From: Brevibacillus migulae
Lineage (GTDB): Bacteria > Bacillota > Bacilli > Brevibacillales > Brevibacillaceae
Assembly (NCBI RefSeq): GCF_004521915.1
Contig: NZ_SDKD01000013.1
Span: forward strand, 38,928 to 102,927
DNA length: 64,000 bases
Direction: 5' to 3'
Part shown: piece after piece, positions 14,596 to 23,307 of the stretch
Layout: the number at the start of each line of letters is the position of its first letter
Numbering within the stretch: position 1 is the stretch's first letter
Position numbers and translations under genes: made by a program
Notes under the pieces: generated by a model
What the model was told of the DNA's origin: nothing
Databases searched by the model: none
Seen by the model: the letters and a program-made list of their open reading frames with translations, nothing else

Positions 14596-14622
14596 TGTAC
14601 AAGAGTTGTTCAATTTTGTACA
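14596..14622. promoter_or_regulatory. Putative enhancer site of the proline regulator
   Basis: Inverted repeat TGTACAA (14596-14602) and TTGTACA (14616-14622) with centres 20 bases apart, that is two helical turns. It lies about 65-105 bases upstream of the -24/-12 promoter and directly before the divergent activator gene, which suits an activator binding site that also allows autoregulation. Confidence 0.6.
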
Positions 14623-14666
14623 CTTATGATTAAGAGCTTGGTACCTTTCCATTAGGATGTGATGAT

Positions 14667-16349
14667 TTGAATCCGTTATTCTCTTTATATACACGCGTTA
14701 GCACATTTGCCAGCCCACTGCAGTCCGAGCAGATTAAGATATGCAGCGACGGCACATTCGGTGTTTGCCTGAAAAACGGCACCATCGCCCATGCCCTCTC
14801 GCTTCCCGAAGAAGCCACCGTAGCGGATGCCGTCCAGCTCGCCCTCGCTCATCCCGACGATCTTTATGTAGTGACCATGGATGAAACGAATCAGCCCAAA
14901 GGCCTTGTGACGCTGTCCACACTGCTTGCCATCGTGACGGAAGTGTACAGCAATCAGGCCGTGCTGCTGGATACGCTGCTTGCCACCATGAGCGAAGCTA
15001 CCACCATCGTGGACAAACAAAACACGGTCCTTTATTGGAATCCATCTGCGGAAAAGATCTATGAGATTTCACGCGAGGATGTAGTCGGCGTATCGCTGGA
15101 GACCCATTTTGCCAGTGACTCGATCCGCCTGAAAGAAGCCCTGTCAGAGGGGACCATCCTGCAGCGTGTTTATCATGTGCCCAGGCCCGATCGTCACGTC
15201 TTGATCAACACCGCCCCTGTCCGGAAAAACGGGGAGATCATCGGTGCCCTGTCGATCGAGCAGGATATTACGGAGCTGGTCCGCCTCAATCAGGAGCTGG
15301 CGGACACCACCGCCCATCTGCAAACGCTAAAGCAAGAAATGAGCCGTTTTCAAGCGGGCGACGATCCTTTCTTTACGATTAAGGGGCACTCTGCTGCCAT
15401 CCAAGCTGCGATTCAGACTGCGAAAAAAGTGGCCCAGACGGATGCTACCGTGCTGCTCTTCGGGGAAAGCGGCGTCGGAAAAGAACTGTTTGCCCAGGCC
15501 ATCCATCAAGCCAGCCGCCGCCGTGATCAGCCCTTTGTCGCCATCAACTGCGCGGCCATTCCCGCCGCCTTGTTTGAAAGCGAGCTGTTTGGTTATCAGG
15601 GAGGCTCGTTTACCGGTGCCGAGAAAAAAGGAAAACCGGGGAAGCTGGAGTTGGCCCACGGCGGTACGCTTTTCCTCGACGAAATCGGAGAGCTGCCGCT
15701 GGAGCTGCAGGTCAAGCTGCTGCGCGCCTTGCAGGAACGGAAATTTTATCGGGTGGGCGGAACCGAACCGATCACTGTCAATACGCGCATCGTGGCCGCG
15801 ACGAATCGCGATCTGGAAGAAATGGTCGCCCAAGGGCGTTTTCGGGAGGACCTCTTTTACCGCCTGAACGTGTTTTCGTTGGAAATCCCTCCGCTTCGCG
15901 AGCGCAAGGAGGATATCCTGGAACTTGTCCAAATCTTTATCCACGAGTATTCCATTACGCATGAGCAGCCTGTCCCGCGCATCAGTCCGGAGGTCATGCA
16001 AATGCTCTATGACTATGCTTGGCCGGGGAATATCCGCCAGCTGCGCAATGTGATGGAGCGCCTGTCCATCTTGCAGGAGGGCGGGGTGATCTTGCTCGAA
16101 CACCTGCCTGCGTCCATCCGCGCAGAACGGACGGAGCGGCAGCATGAACCGCTCACCCCTCTGTCATTATCCGCCCCACGCCTGATGCCGTTTCTGCCGG
16201 AGGAAAATAAAATGAATGAAAAGGAACGGATCCTTGCTGCGCTTGAGCGTACGTATGGCAATAAAAAAGCGGCTGCCGATATGCTGGGCATCTCACGCGG
16301 CACGCTCTACAACAAAATGAGAAAGTATGGGATTGAGGATGAAAGATAA
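14667..16349 (+). CDS. Sigma-54-dependent activator (RocR-like: N-terminal sensor, PAS, AAA+, Fis HTH)
   Basis: 560 residues starting at TTG 14667 after AGGATGTG. Residues about 1-100 form a CBS-like sensor, about 110-225 a PAS domain (ATTIVDKQNTVLYWNPSAEK). The AAA+ domain has Walker A GESGVGKE near 266, the sigma-54 contact loop as GSFTGA near 312 (Ser in place of the usual Ala), TLFLDEIGELP near 336, FREDLFYRLN and WPGNIRQLRN. The C terminus is a Fis-type helix-turn-helix (NKKAAADMLGISRGTLYNKM). It is divergent from proline dehydrogenase, which has a -24/-12 promoter, so it is the probable proline-catabolism activator. Its 3' end overlaps the next gene. Confidence 0.92.
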   Translation: MNPLFSLYTRVSTFASPLQSEQIKICSDGTFGVCLKNGTIAHALSLPEEATVADAVQLALAHPDDLYVVTMDETNQPKGLVTLSTLLAIVTEVYSNQAVLLDTLLATMSEATTIVDKQNTVLYWNPSAEKIYEISREDVVGVSLETHFASDSIRLKEALSEGTILQRVYHVPRPDRHVLINTAPVRKNGEIIGALSIEQDITELVRLNQELADTTAHLQTLKQEMSRFQAGDDPFFTIKGHSAAIQAAIQTAKKVAQTDATVLLFGESGVGKELFAQAIHQASRRRDQPFVAINCAAIPAALFESELFGYQGGSFTGAEKKGKPGKLELAHGGTLFLDEIGELPLELQVKLLRALQERKFYRVGGTEPITVNTRIVAATNRDLEEMVAQGRFREDLFYRLNVFSLEIPPLRERKEDILELVQIFIHEYSITHEQPVPRISPEVMQMLYDYAWPGNIRQLRNVMERLSILQEGGVILLEHLPASIRAERTERQHEPLTPLSLSAPRLMPFLPEENKMNEKERILAALERTYGNKKAAADMLGISRGTLYNKMRKYGIEDER

Positions 16350-17508
16350 GGGACGATCTTTTTGTGAACAGCTTCGTTTCTATCCAGAGGAGTTCACCGT
16401 ACAGTGCAATGGGGAGTCGGTGACACTCCTTCCCAAAGAATACGCTTTGTTTGAATATTTGTTCACTCATGCCAATCAGACTTTTTCCCGCGTGCAGCTG
16501 CTTGATTCCGTCTGGAGCATGGAAGAGCCGACTGATCGTACGGTTGATGATCATATCTATCGATTGCGCAAAAAATTAATGCCATGGGAAAGCTGGATTC
16601 GCATTGATACGATTCGCGGATACGGGTATAAGCTTGCTGTAAAAGTCTCTCCGCCTCCAGTGGCACCACTGCTCTATGATCCGGAGACCAATGCGTACCT
16701 GGAAAAGCTGATCGGCAAATACCACGGCTATGGCATGGGGGCTGCCTTGCAGACCCTGGCCGCCAACCAATCCGTTCTCGGCCTGAAAATCCCCCCTTTT
16801 TATGAAGTCTATACGCGGTTCGTCAGCGGTGATTTTCACTGGATAGCCCAGACCGATTCATTGACCTTCTGGGAAAAATCGTGTTACTTGCTTAACCTGT
16901 ACACGCAGATTCAATTTGACGCTGAGCAAGCGCTCTATTATTGGCAGCAGGCCGCAAAATCGAAGCATCTGTTTCCCGAAGAGTGGCAAAAAGAAGTGGA
17001 ATTGAACATGTTCACTTTGTATATGGAGACGGAGCGTATCGAAGAAGGCCGCGCATTGCATGAATCCATTCGCGAGCTTGTCTTTGGGATGGATTCGCCC
17101 AGCTTCCGGTTGTTCTGGTATGTCCACCGCCTCTACCTGGCTATCCTTACCCATGACCGTCCACTTGCAGAGGATACGATCGCATCAACCGAACGATTGC
17201 TTCAAGAACATCCGGTGCAGCGTGAGCTGGGCTTGTATACCATTGCAAAAGGGCTCTGGAAGTATCATCAGCAAGAACAAAACGAAGCGAGACATTTCCT
17301 CGGAGAAGGGGTGCGCATTTTACAGCAGACGCAATTCGTCCCCCACCTGTTAACCGGCATTCATCATATTCTCCATTATTTGCGCAAGTACCGGCTTGAT
17401 GATGAGACATTGCGCACTTATGAGAAACTGTGGCGCAATTTGCAAGAAAAGTACAACTTGCCCCAGTTGGAGCAAATCATAACATCCATTCTGCGGACAC
17501 ATCTCTGA
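16339..17508 (+). CDS. OmpR-type winged-helix regulator with helical C-terminal domain
   Basis: 389 residues from ATG 16339 (or 393 from ATG 16327). An N-terminal Trans_reg_C winged helix (about 5-98) is clear: VTLLPKEYALFEYLFTHANQ, DRTVDDHIYRLRKKL, IRIDTIRGYGYKL. No receiver domain precedes it. The remaining 290 residues are all-helical and resemble the bacterial transcriptional activator (BTAD) or TPR-like domains that pair with such winged helices. The gene overlaps the 3' end of the sigma-54 activator by 11-23 bases, so it is translationally coupled. An MFS exporter follows after 61 bases and is a plausible target. The ligand is unknown. Confidence 0.75.
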   Translation: MKDKGRSFCEQLRFYPEEFTVQCNGESVTLLPKEYALFEYLFTHANQTFSRVQLLDSVWSMEEPTDRTVDDHIYRLRKKLMPWESWIRIDTIRGYGYKLAVKVSPPPVAPLLYDPETNAYLEKLIGKYHGYGMGAALQTLAANQSVLGLKIPPFYEVYTRFVSGDFHWIAQTDSLTFWEKSCYLLNLYTQIQFDAEQALYYWQQAAKSKHLFPEEWQKEVELNMFTLYMETERIEEGRALHESIRELVFGMDSPSFRLFWYVHRLYLAILTHDRPLAEDTIASTERLLQEHPVQRELGLYTIAKGLWKYHQQEQNEARHFLGEGVRILQQTQFVPHLLTGIHHILHYLRKYRLDDETLRTYEKLWRNLQEKYNLPQLEQIITSILRTHL

Positions 17509-17569
17509 TATTCCTCTGATATTTCTCCTATACGATGGATAGAAAGCAACGTATAAGGAGGAGCTACCC

Positions 17570-18814
17570 GTGCTCTTGAAAAATCGCGTCTTCGCCCGTA
17601 TGTTTGCCGCCTACGGTCTCTCCACGCTTGGTTCGTGGTTCGATTTTATAGCCGTCTCCATTCTGTTGGGCTATGTATGGCGAGCCGATGCCATGACGAT
17701 CGCCTTTCTCCCGCTGGTCTACTTTGCTCCCGCGATCCTGCTGGCGCAAATCGCCGGGATATACGCGGATCGGTGGAACAAGCTGCAGCTGATGATCGTC
17801 ACGGACGTCATTCGCAGTGTCTTAACCATTCTGATGATCATGGCTGATGATCCGGTTACCCTGTATGCATTCATTTTCCTGCGGGCTTGCGCCACCGTTT
17901 TCCATACGCCAGCCCACCAAGCGCTGACCCGCCATGTCGTCCCCGGGGATCAATTGCTGCAAGCCGTCTCTTGGAACGGCACCGTGTTTCAGGCGGGGAA
18001 AATTTTCGGGCCGCTTTTGGGAGGAACGATCGCATCTGCTTTCTCTCCGCTCATCTGTCTGGTGATCAATGCGGCCACCATGCTCGCTTCTGCCGCCTTC
18101 CTTTTGTCGATCGGGAAAATCAAAGAGGAAGCAGAAGGACAACCGGAAAAAGAAACGAAGCCGCGATTCCGGGATGCCTGGAAAGAAGGCTGGCAGATCA
18201 TACTTCGCAGTCGCATCCTTTTCTCCAGCACCCTGTTTTCCTTGATCGCCTTGTTTTCCATACAGCTGATTGACGCCCAGTTTGCCACGATCTTACGCGA
18301 AAAAGCACCTGGTCACCCCGAGCTTGTCGGCTGGGTCGTGAGTGCGATCGGCACAGGGGCTATGCTGCCGATGCTCGTGATGACCAAGCGCAAGGAAATG
18401 AGCGCATATGGCTGGATGTTAGGCGGCGGCATCTTTTTGATCGGACTGCTGTTTAGCTCGTTTGGCTTGTATCAGCCGCAATGGGGCCATTACCTGCTGC
18501 TCGTTGGCTCCTTCATCGGCGGAATCGGAACGGGTCTAACTTTTGTTTGCAGCAACTACGTTCGGCAAAAGGAGACCCCCAAGGAAGCCATGGGTCGTGT
18601 CACGGGCATTATTGAGTCGCTGAGCAGCTTTGTCTTTATGATCGCGCCGCTGCTGGGCGGAGGGCTCATCACGATGATCGGCGTGAGCAGCACCTTTATC
18701 ATGATTGGCGCTGTCATTACCTTGATCGGGTTCGCAGGCGTCACCCTGCAGAGCTTCATCTGGGGTAGACGCGAAAAAAACCCGGAACCTATGGATTCCG
18801 GGGTATCAGCCTGA
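17570..18814 (+). CDS. MFS transporter (MFS_3/EntS-like)
   Basis: 414 residues with about 12 membrane helices. The N-terminal pattern (FARMFAAYGLSTLGSWFDFIAVS, then ILLAQIAGIYADRW with the loop 2-3 signature) and the TPAHQALTRHVV segment near 120 are those of the MFS_3 group, which includes enterobactin and macrolide exporters. Export of a small compound is likely; the substrate is unknown. It starts at GTG 17570 behind AAGGAGGAG. The 3' end overlaps the convergent sugar dehydrogenase gene by 26 bases, and that gene's terminator lies within its last codons. Confidence 0.85.
   Translation: MLLKNRVFARMFAAYGLSTLGSWFDFIAVSILLGYVWRADAMTIAFLPLVYFAPAILLAQIAGIYADRWNKLQLMIVTDVIRSVLTILMIMADDPVTLYAFIFLRACATVFHTPAHQALTRHVVPGDQLLQAVSWNGTVFQAGKIFGPLLGGTIASAFSPLICLVINAATMLASAAFLLSIGKIKEEAEGQPEKETKPRFRDAWKEGWQIILRSRILFSSTLFSLIALFSIQLIDAQFATILREKAPGHPELVGWVVSAIGTGAMLPMLVMTKRKEMSAYGWMLGGGIFLIGLLFSSFGLYQPQWGHYLLLVGSFIGGIGTGLTFVCSNYVRQKETPKEAMGRVTGIIESLSSFVFMIAPLLGGGLITMIGVSSTFIMIGAVITLIGFAGVTLQSFIWGRREKNPEPMDSGVSA
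18774..18803 (-). terminator. Intrinsic terminator of the sugar dehydrogenase gene, inside the MFS coding end
   Basis: Read on the minus strand, CCCGGAA / TTCCGGG (7 bp) with an 8-base loop is followed by TTTTTTT. The hairpin contains the dehydrogenase stop codon and lies within the last codons of the convergent MFS gene. Confidence 0.75.
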
Positions 18815-19970
18815 TGATTTTATCGTCACCTTCACGCACATCGCCGCGGCCATCCCGATTGTTGGTCAGTAGATAGACCGAACCATCCGGCCCCTCTACC
18901 ACATCACGAATGCGGCCATAACGATCATGGTAAAAAACAGCAGTCTCTGGCACTTCACTCGCTTGCGGCGATGGCTCTATCGTCAGCACCTGCTGACCCG
19001 CGAGGTTGGCCACTAGCAGACGTCCTGCCCAAGGTCCTTTGGTGAGGAACGTCATACCGGATGGCGCCCACGTATTCTCCCCGCTATGAATGAGCGGGGG
19101 CGTTTTTCCTGTTTCCTGTTCATCTCCCTGGACGTTTGGCCAGCCGTAATTGGCGCCAGGAGAGATGATGTTGATCTCGTCGTGGGCAGACTGGCCATGC
19201 TCGGAGCTGTATAGCCTCCCATCGCGCGGATTCCAGGCCAGTCCCTGTGGATTGCGATGGCCGTAGCTGTAGATCGGAGAGCCGGGGAAAGGATTATCTG
19301 CAGGGATCCTGCCATCGGTGGTGATCCGCAAAATTTTCCCAGCCAGACTGGACAGATCCTGGGCCAGCTGTCGATTGCCCGCATCTCCCGCCGTGATGTA
19401 CAAGTATCCGTCCGGGCCAATCTTGATCCGCCCGCCATTGTGGATCGTATGGCCAGGAATGCGGTCGAGCAATACCTTGTCAATCTGGGCCTTGTTGTTT
19501 TGCTCACGCAGTCGCAGCACCCGATTGTAGATTCGCCCTCCTGACTGGTACGTATGGTACACATACAGATAATGATTTTGGGCAAATAACGGGTCTACCG
19601 CGATTCCCAGCAGTCCTCCCTCCCCCTGGCTGATGAAGGGAGCCGGGAAGGCAATGACCGGATCCGGCAGCAGCTTGCCCTCCGCGATGACACGTACCGT
19701 ACCCGGTCTTTCGGTAAAGAAAAAACGCTGATCAGGGGTAATTGCCAATGACCAAGGAACCTGTAAGCCGGAAGCTGCCACTACGGGGCGGTACGGGATA
19801 TCCGACTCATTCAACTGCCTGGGAGCTGCTTCCCGCGATTGTGTCACCGTAGCATCGCTAACCATCTCTGCTGATTGCATCGAGCTTTGTGGTGATGCCG
19901 CATCACAGCCCATCCCGATGACTAGAAAAAACATGGTGACTGCCAGCATCTTCATCTTTCTCCTATCCAT
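18789..19970 (-). CDS. PQQ-dependent sugar dehydrogenase family protein (exported)
   Basis: 393 residues. An N-terminal export signal (about 6-24) ends in GMGC, possibly a weak lipobox, so the protein may be a lipoprotein outside the membrane. The mature part is a six-bladed propeller of the GSDH family (soluble aldose sugar dehydrogenase / YliI-like): VPWSLAITPDQRFFFTERPG near 75, GGLLGIAVDP near 125, the conserved HNGGRIKIGPDGYLYI near 190 with the catalytic His, and YGHRNPQGLAWNP near 240. It may oxidise sugars if PQQ is available. Start ATG 19970 after AGGAGGG; a GTG nine bases earlier is too close to that site. A partial copy of the two-hairpin leader repeat precedes it. Confidence 0.85.
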   Translation of the reverse strand: MDRRKMKMLAVTMFFLVIGMGCDAASPQSSMQSAEMVSDATVTQSREAAPRQLNESDIPYRPVVAASGLQVPWSLAITPDQRFFFTERPGTVRVIAEGKLLPDPVIAFPAPFISQGEGGLLGIAVDPLFAQNHYLYVYHTYQSGGRIYNRVLRLREQNNKAQIDKVLLDRIPGHTIHNGGRIKIGPDGYLYITAGDAGNRQLAQDLSSLAGKILRITTDGRIPADNPFPGSPIYSYGHRNPQGLAWNPRDGRLYSSEHGQSAHDEINIISPGANYGWPNVQGDEQETGKTPPLIHSGENTWAPSGMTFLTKGPWAGRLLVANLAGQQVLTIEPSPQASEVPETAVFYHDRYGRIRDVVEGPDGSVYLLTNNRDGRGDVREGDDKIIRLIPRNP

Positions 19971-20010
19971 CTTCCACACCCTCCTATCGCTTTCATTTTC
20001 TCCCGAGCGC

Positions 20011-20033
20011 TTAGAAAAACTTGGCTACGCCAA
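20011..20033 (-). repeat. Partial copy of the two-hairpin leader element
   Basis: These 23 bases match the start of the marR-leader copy (54131 onward) almost exactly. On the minus strand they read TTGGC-GTA-GCCAAG then TTTTTCTAA, a small hairpin with a T-run, 41 bases before the sugar dehydrogenase start. A different hairpin (AGAAAG / CTTTC, about 20036-20056) takes the place of hairpin 1. Confidence 0.5.
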
Positions 20034-20069
20034 TCGGAAAGTTATTACTTTCTGATTTACCAAAAGGAA

Positions 20070-20095
20070 AACCACACCAATTTTCCGGTGTGGTT
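20070..20095 (-). terminator. Intrinsic terminator of the PilZ gene
   Basis: AACCACACC / GGTGTGGTT, a 9-bp perfect stem, with an interrupted T-run on the minus strand (TTTTCCTTTT). Confidence 0.7.
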
Positions 20096-20720
20096 ATGCG
20101 TTCTCATGGGCTGCCCTTCTATTCAGTTCTTCCAACTGCCGCTGGAGCAAATATTTTCGTAAGACAAGCAAATTTTTTGAATTGATTTCAATGATCCTGC
20201 AACCGTAGAGATAGCTGCCGCCTTCTTCTTTTATATGCAAGATCTCAAGCCGAGCATTCACGACGCCATCATCGCGGTTTTTGCCATAGAGCTCCATGTA
20301 GAATGGCATCACCGTCTTCACTTTCAACTTCTCATTGTAGCGAAAAGCCAATCCACCCAGACTGACGTTAATCACTTCCACCATCGGATCGATCAGGGGA
20401 TGTTTTGCCGGATCGCTCTCTGGCAGACGAATCCAGCCGTCGAATGAAACGTCAAAGCGGGGATAGCGCCTCCGTTGCTCTTTGAATTCGACAGCGGTAG
20501 GCGAATGGAAGATGATTAATCGATGCGCATCTCTCGCCAAAATGACCCCTTCGAAATTATTCATTTGCTCGTAATTTCGTGTAATCATGCACGGAATCGG
20601 GTCCCCAACGGAAAAATCAATCTCTTCTTCAAACACGACCTCGAGCAGATCGCCTTCCTCATAAGTGACCTTTCCCTCGTACATCTTTTTTCCGCGCTTA
20701 ATCTGTAGTATGCTCTCCAT
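20094..20720 (-). CDS. PilZ domain protein (YcgR/YpfA-like c-di-GMP receptor)
   Basis: 208 residues. An N-terminal YcgR-type beta domain (about 1-85) is followed by a PilZ domain (about 86-195). Both c-di-GMP contact motifs are present: RRRYPRFDV (RxxxR, about 83-91) and VINVSLGGLAF ((D/N)xSxxG, about 115-125). YcgR/YpfA proteins bind c-di-GMP and slow flagellar rotation or alter surface behaviour. No flagellar gene is nearby, so the target here is unproven. A single gene with its own terminator. Confidence 0.9.
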   Translation of the reverse strand: MESILQIKRGKKMYEGKVTYEEGDLLEVVFEEEIDFSVGDPIPCMITRNYEQMNNFEGVILARDAHRLIIFHSPTAVEFKEQRRRYPRFDVSFDGWIRLPESDPAKHPLIDPMVEVINVSLGGLAFRYNEKLKVKTVMPFYMELYGKNRDDGVVNARLEILHIKEEGGSYLYGCRIIEINSKNLLVLRKYLLQRQLEELNRRAAHENA

Positions 20721-20864
20721 CTTTCTTCCCCCGCATGAAATTCTCGACTCTCACATACCAGGATGACTGTACCATGCTATTCCACCAAATCAGGGAATCC
20801 AAACAACACTGCCGCAAAATAAGGTATAATAAGCTCACTGCTTAAGAGGAGGTTGAACAACCAT

Positions 20865-21035
20865 ATGTCTACGTACCAATGGGTTACCCTTGCCCTCGCC
20901 ATCGCCGTGGCAGCTTGTGTTGTCGCGATCGGCATTTTCATCGCTGAAAAAAGCGTAATCGGCATTATCGCATCCATCATCGGCACCGTTTTCTTTTTCG
21001 GCGCTGGTTTCCGCTACAAAAAGAAACATTCATAA
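20865..21035 (+). CDS. Small two-helix membrane protein (possible DUF5325)
   Basis: 56 residues: two hydrophobic helices (about 6-27 and 30-48) and a basic tail RYKKKHS. AGAGGAGG (20845-20852) precedes ATG 20865 by 12 bases; a TTG at 20853 is too close. TATAAT at 20825-20830 is a likely -10 box, but the -35 region is weak. The size and layout resemble the DUF5325 (YlaF-like) proteins of bacilli; this match is from memory of the pattern and uncertain. The end overlaps the convergent ytpB-like gene by six bases. Confidence 0.7.
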   Translation: MSTYQWVTLALAIAVAACVVAIGIFIAEKSVIGIIASIIGTVFFFGAGFRYKKKHS

Positions 21036-22094
21036 TGAACGGCGGACAAGCAGGCTGCTTACATAAAACAAAAGGGCCGGCACACTGCGCGCCTGACGTA
21101 GCAGCTCCCTTGCAACCGTATAGATATCGGATTGCTTGCGATTCACTTTCCGATCCGCCAAATACAATGCCACGAGTCCATCGACGATCATCCGATGAAA
21201 GGATGCATTCGGCAGCTTTGCCGCATGATTTTTTGCTTGCGCGACAAAGTATTGCAGTCGGGTGATCGCCTCGTCGGACGAGGTATAATAGCTGACAAAA
21301 TTCAAATCTCCCCCGAGCCGATCCTCTTCCAAGTCAATCAGATAATCCAATAAGATATGTAATCCACATACCCAGGGAAAATAAGCATTACACACCTTTT
21401 GCACGTTTTCCTCTGCCAAATGCTCCGCTGTAGCCATGGTAAACAGGGCAAAGATGCCAATCGTAGAACCGGTCACGGCTGAAAACTCCTGCCAATAAAT
21501 CTCCGGATACCGTTCACGGTACTGGTTCCACCAGGCTAGGAGATGCGGTTCCCGATCCGGCTTGGCAATATGCTTGTACACTTGCAGATCGCTATATAGT
21601 TTGGAAAATTCCAGGACTCTTTCCTGTATCATCGCATACGAGGGCAGCTGCTTAATGTGATGCTGGCAGGTTGTCACCAGCTCTTGCAGGTATCCGCCGT
21701 CGTTTTTTTCGGTCCGATAGAGATAATAATCACGCAAGGGGGCATCCGGAGTCAATGCATCCTGCATGGAACGGTGCAGTTGGCGGAAATCCTCGGGATC
21801 CAGCGATGTGCTGCGGTCGCAGAGATTATCCAGATAATCACTGATCGTCTGATAGGCCACGATCAGCGGCACCAGATCCTTGGCGTGGACAAGCTCCTGT
21901 GCGGCATATACGACACCGCCTTGCAGATGAAATTTTTTGGTGTCCATGCTGGCCAGCGCCTGTTTGCGCAACTCTTCATCAGGGATATCGCCTGCTCGCT
22001 TGTACCAAGACGAATATTCTTTCTCCATGATAGGCTTTATGTAACGAAACACTCTGTACAGCAGCTGCCATGGATGACGAATCTCCTTCCCCAT
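21030..22094 (-). CDS. ytpB: Tetraprenyl-beta-curcumene synthase family protein (YtpB/DUF2600)
   Basis: 354 residues, all helical. The protein matches the YtpB family of class IB terpene synthases, which in Bacillus convert a C35 polyprenyl diphosphate to tetraprenyl-beta-curcumene, precursor of sesquarterpenes (baciterpenoids) found in spores and membranes. Asp-rich metal-binding stretches are visible: ISDYLDNLCDR (about 84-94) and ILLDYLIDLEEDR (about 247-259). The conserved KFHLQGG near 53 is also present. No squalene-hopene-cyclase-type partner is nearby. A TAXI TRAP operon diverges upstream. Confidence 0.9.
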   Translation of the reverse strand: MGKEIRHPWQLLYRVFRYIKPIMEKEYSSWYKRAGDIPDEELRKQALASMDTKKFHLQGGVVYAAQELVHAKDLVPLIVAYQTISDYLDNLCDRSTSLDPEDFRQLHRSMQDALTPDAPLRDYYLYRTEKNDGGYLQELVTTCQHHIKQLPSYAMIQERVLEFSKLYSDLQVYKHIAKPDREPHLLAWWNQYRERYPEIYWQEFSAVTGSTIGIFALFTMATAEHLAEENVQKVCNAYFPWVCGLHILLDYLIDLEEDRLGGDLNFVSYYTSSDEAITRLQYFVAQAKNHAAKLPNASFHRMIVDGLVALYLADRKVNRKQSDIYTVARELLRQARSVPALLFYVSSLLVRRSL

Positions 22095-22283
22095 TTCGTA
22101 GGCGCCTCCTTTGTTATGTATACCCTATGGCTTGTTATGAGATAGCTATATAGTACCATACCTTGTACCTCTCATTCTCCCCAAGCAGTTCAATCTAAAA
22201 ACTTTTTATAGATTTTTATAGGCTTTCATGTAAAAATTATATAATGTACAAATTAGATTTATAGAAGAAAAGGGGGATTAACC

Positions 22284-23300
22284 GTGAAAAAACGCAGTTT
22301 ATTTGTTTCACTCGCACTTCTCCTCAGCATGTCGCTCCTCTCAGCTTGTGGCGGCGGTGGCGGACAGCAAAACAATGCCGGCGGCGGCGGTGGAGAAGCA
22401 CAGCAGCCAGCAGCATCAGCAAACGATCCGAAGCAGTTGATCATCGCAACCGGCGGTACTGGTGGTACATACTACCCACTTGGCGGCGGAATGGCTGATC
22501 AAATCACGAAAAACGTGGGTGTGACAGCTACTGCTCAATCGACAGGGGCATCTGCTGAAAACATGCGCCTTATTCGCGATCAAGGTGCTGACATCGCTTT
22601 CACACAAAGCGATATCGCTGAATATGCGAACAAAGGTACAGCGATGTTCGAGCAAGACGGCAAAATTGAAACATTCCAAGCCATCGGCGCTCTCTACAAC
22701 GAAACGATCCAGATCGTTGTTTCTCCTGACAGCGGCATCAATACCGTTGCTGATCTGAAAGGAAAACGCGTATCCGTTGGGGCACCTGGAAGCGGTACCG
22801 AAAAGAACGCTGAGCAAATTTTGGAAGCTTATGGCTTGAAATTTGAAGATGTTCAACTGCAGCGTCTTTCCTTCGCAGACTCTGCGAAAGCAATCCAGGA
22901 CGGTCAGCTTGATGCAGCTTTCCAAACAGCAGGTACACCTACAGCTGCCATCACTGAGCTCGCTGCTACCAAAGGGGTTAAAATTATCCCGGTTGACGCA
23001 GACAAAATCGATGCGATCATTGCGAAATATCCTTTCTATACAAAAGACACCATCCCTGGCAATACCTATCAAACCGTTAGTCAAGATGTAACAACCGTTG
23101 CGGTAAAATCCATGCTCGTTGTGCGCTCTGACCTCAGCGAAGATCTCGTTTACAAGATCACCAAATCGATCTATGAAAACGTAGATAAGCTGGGCCACGC
23201 GAAAGCAAAAGAAATCAAACTGGAAAATGCTCTTTCCGGTGTAAGCTTGCCTGTTCACCCAGGTGCGAAAAAGTTCTTTGATGAAAAAGGCGTGAAATAA
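22284..23300 (+). CDS. TAXI-family TRAP transporter solute-binding lipoprotein
   Basis: 338 residues. A signal peptide ends in the lipobox LLSAC (Cys at 22) followed by a Gly-rich linker. The binding fold has the TAXI hallmarks: TGGTGGTYYPLGGGMA near 52, VGVTATAQSTGASAENMRLI, and a second lobe opening GKRVSVGAPGSGTE near 155. It captures a substrate, often a dicarboxylate or amino acid, outside the membrane and delivers it to the permease encoded downstream. Start GTG 22284 after AAAGGGGGA. A TATAAT-like box lies at 22240-22245. It is the first gene of a three-gene operon. Confidence 0.93.
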   Translation: MKKRSLFVSLALLLSMSLLSACGGGGGQQNNAGGGGGEAQQPAASANDPKQLIIATGGTGGTYYPLGGGMADQITKNVGVTATAQSTGASAENMRLIRDQGADIAFTQSDIAEYANKGTAMFEQDGKIETFQAIGALYNETIQIVVSPDSGINTVADLKGKRVSVGAPGSGTEKNAEQILEAYGLKFEDVQLQRLSFADSAKAIQDGQLDAAFQTAGTPTAAITELAATKGVKIIPVDADKIDAIIAKYPFYTKDTIPGNTYQTVSQDVTTVAVKSMLVVRSDLSEDLVYKITKSIYENVDKLGHAKAKEIKLENALSGVSLPVHPGAKKFFDEKGVK

Positions 23301-23307
23301 GCTTACG

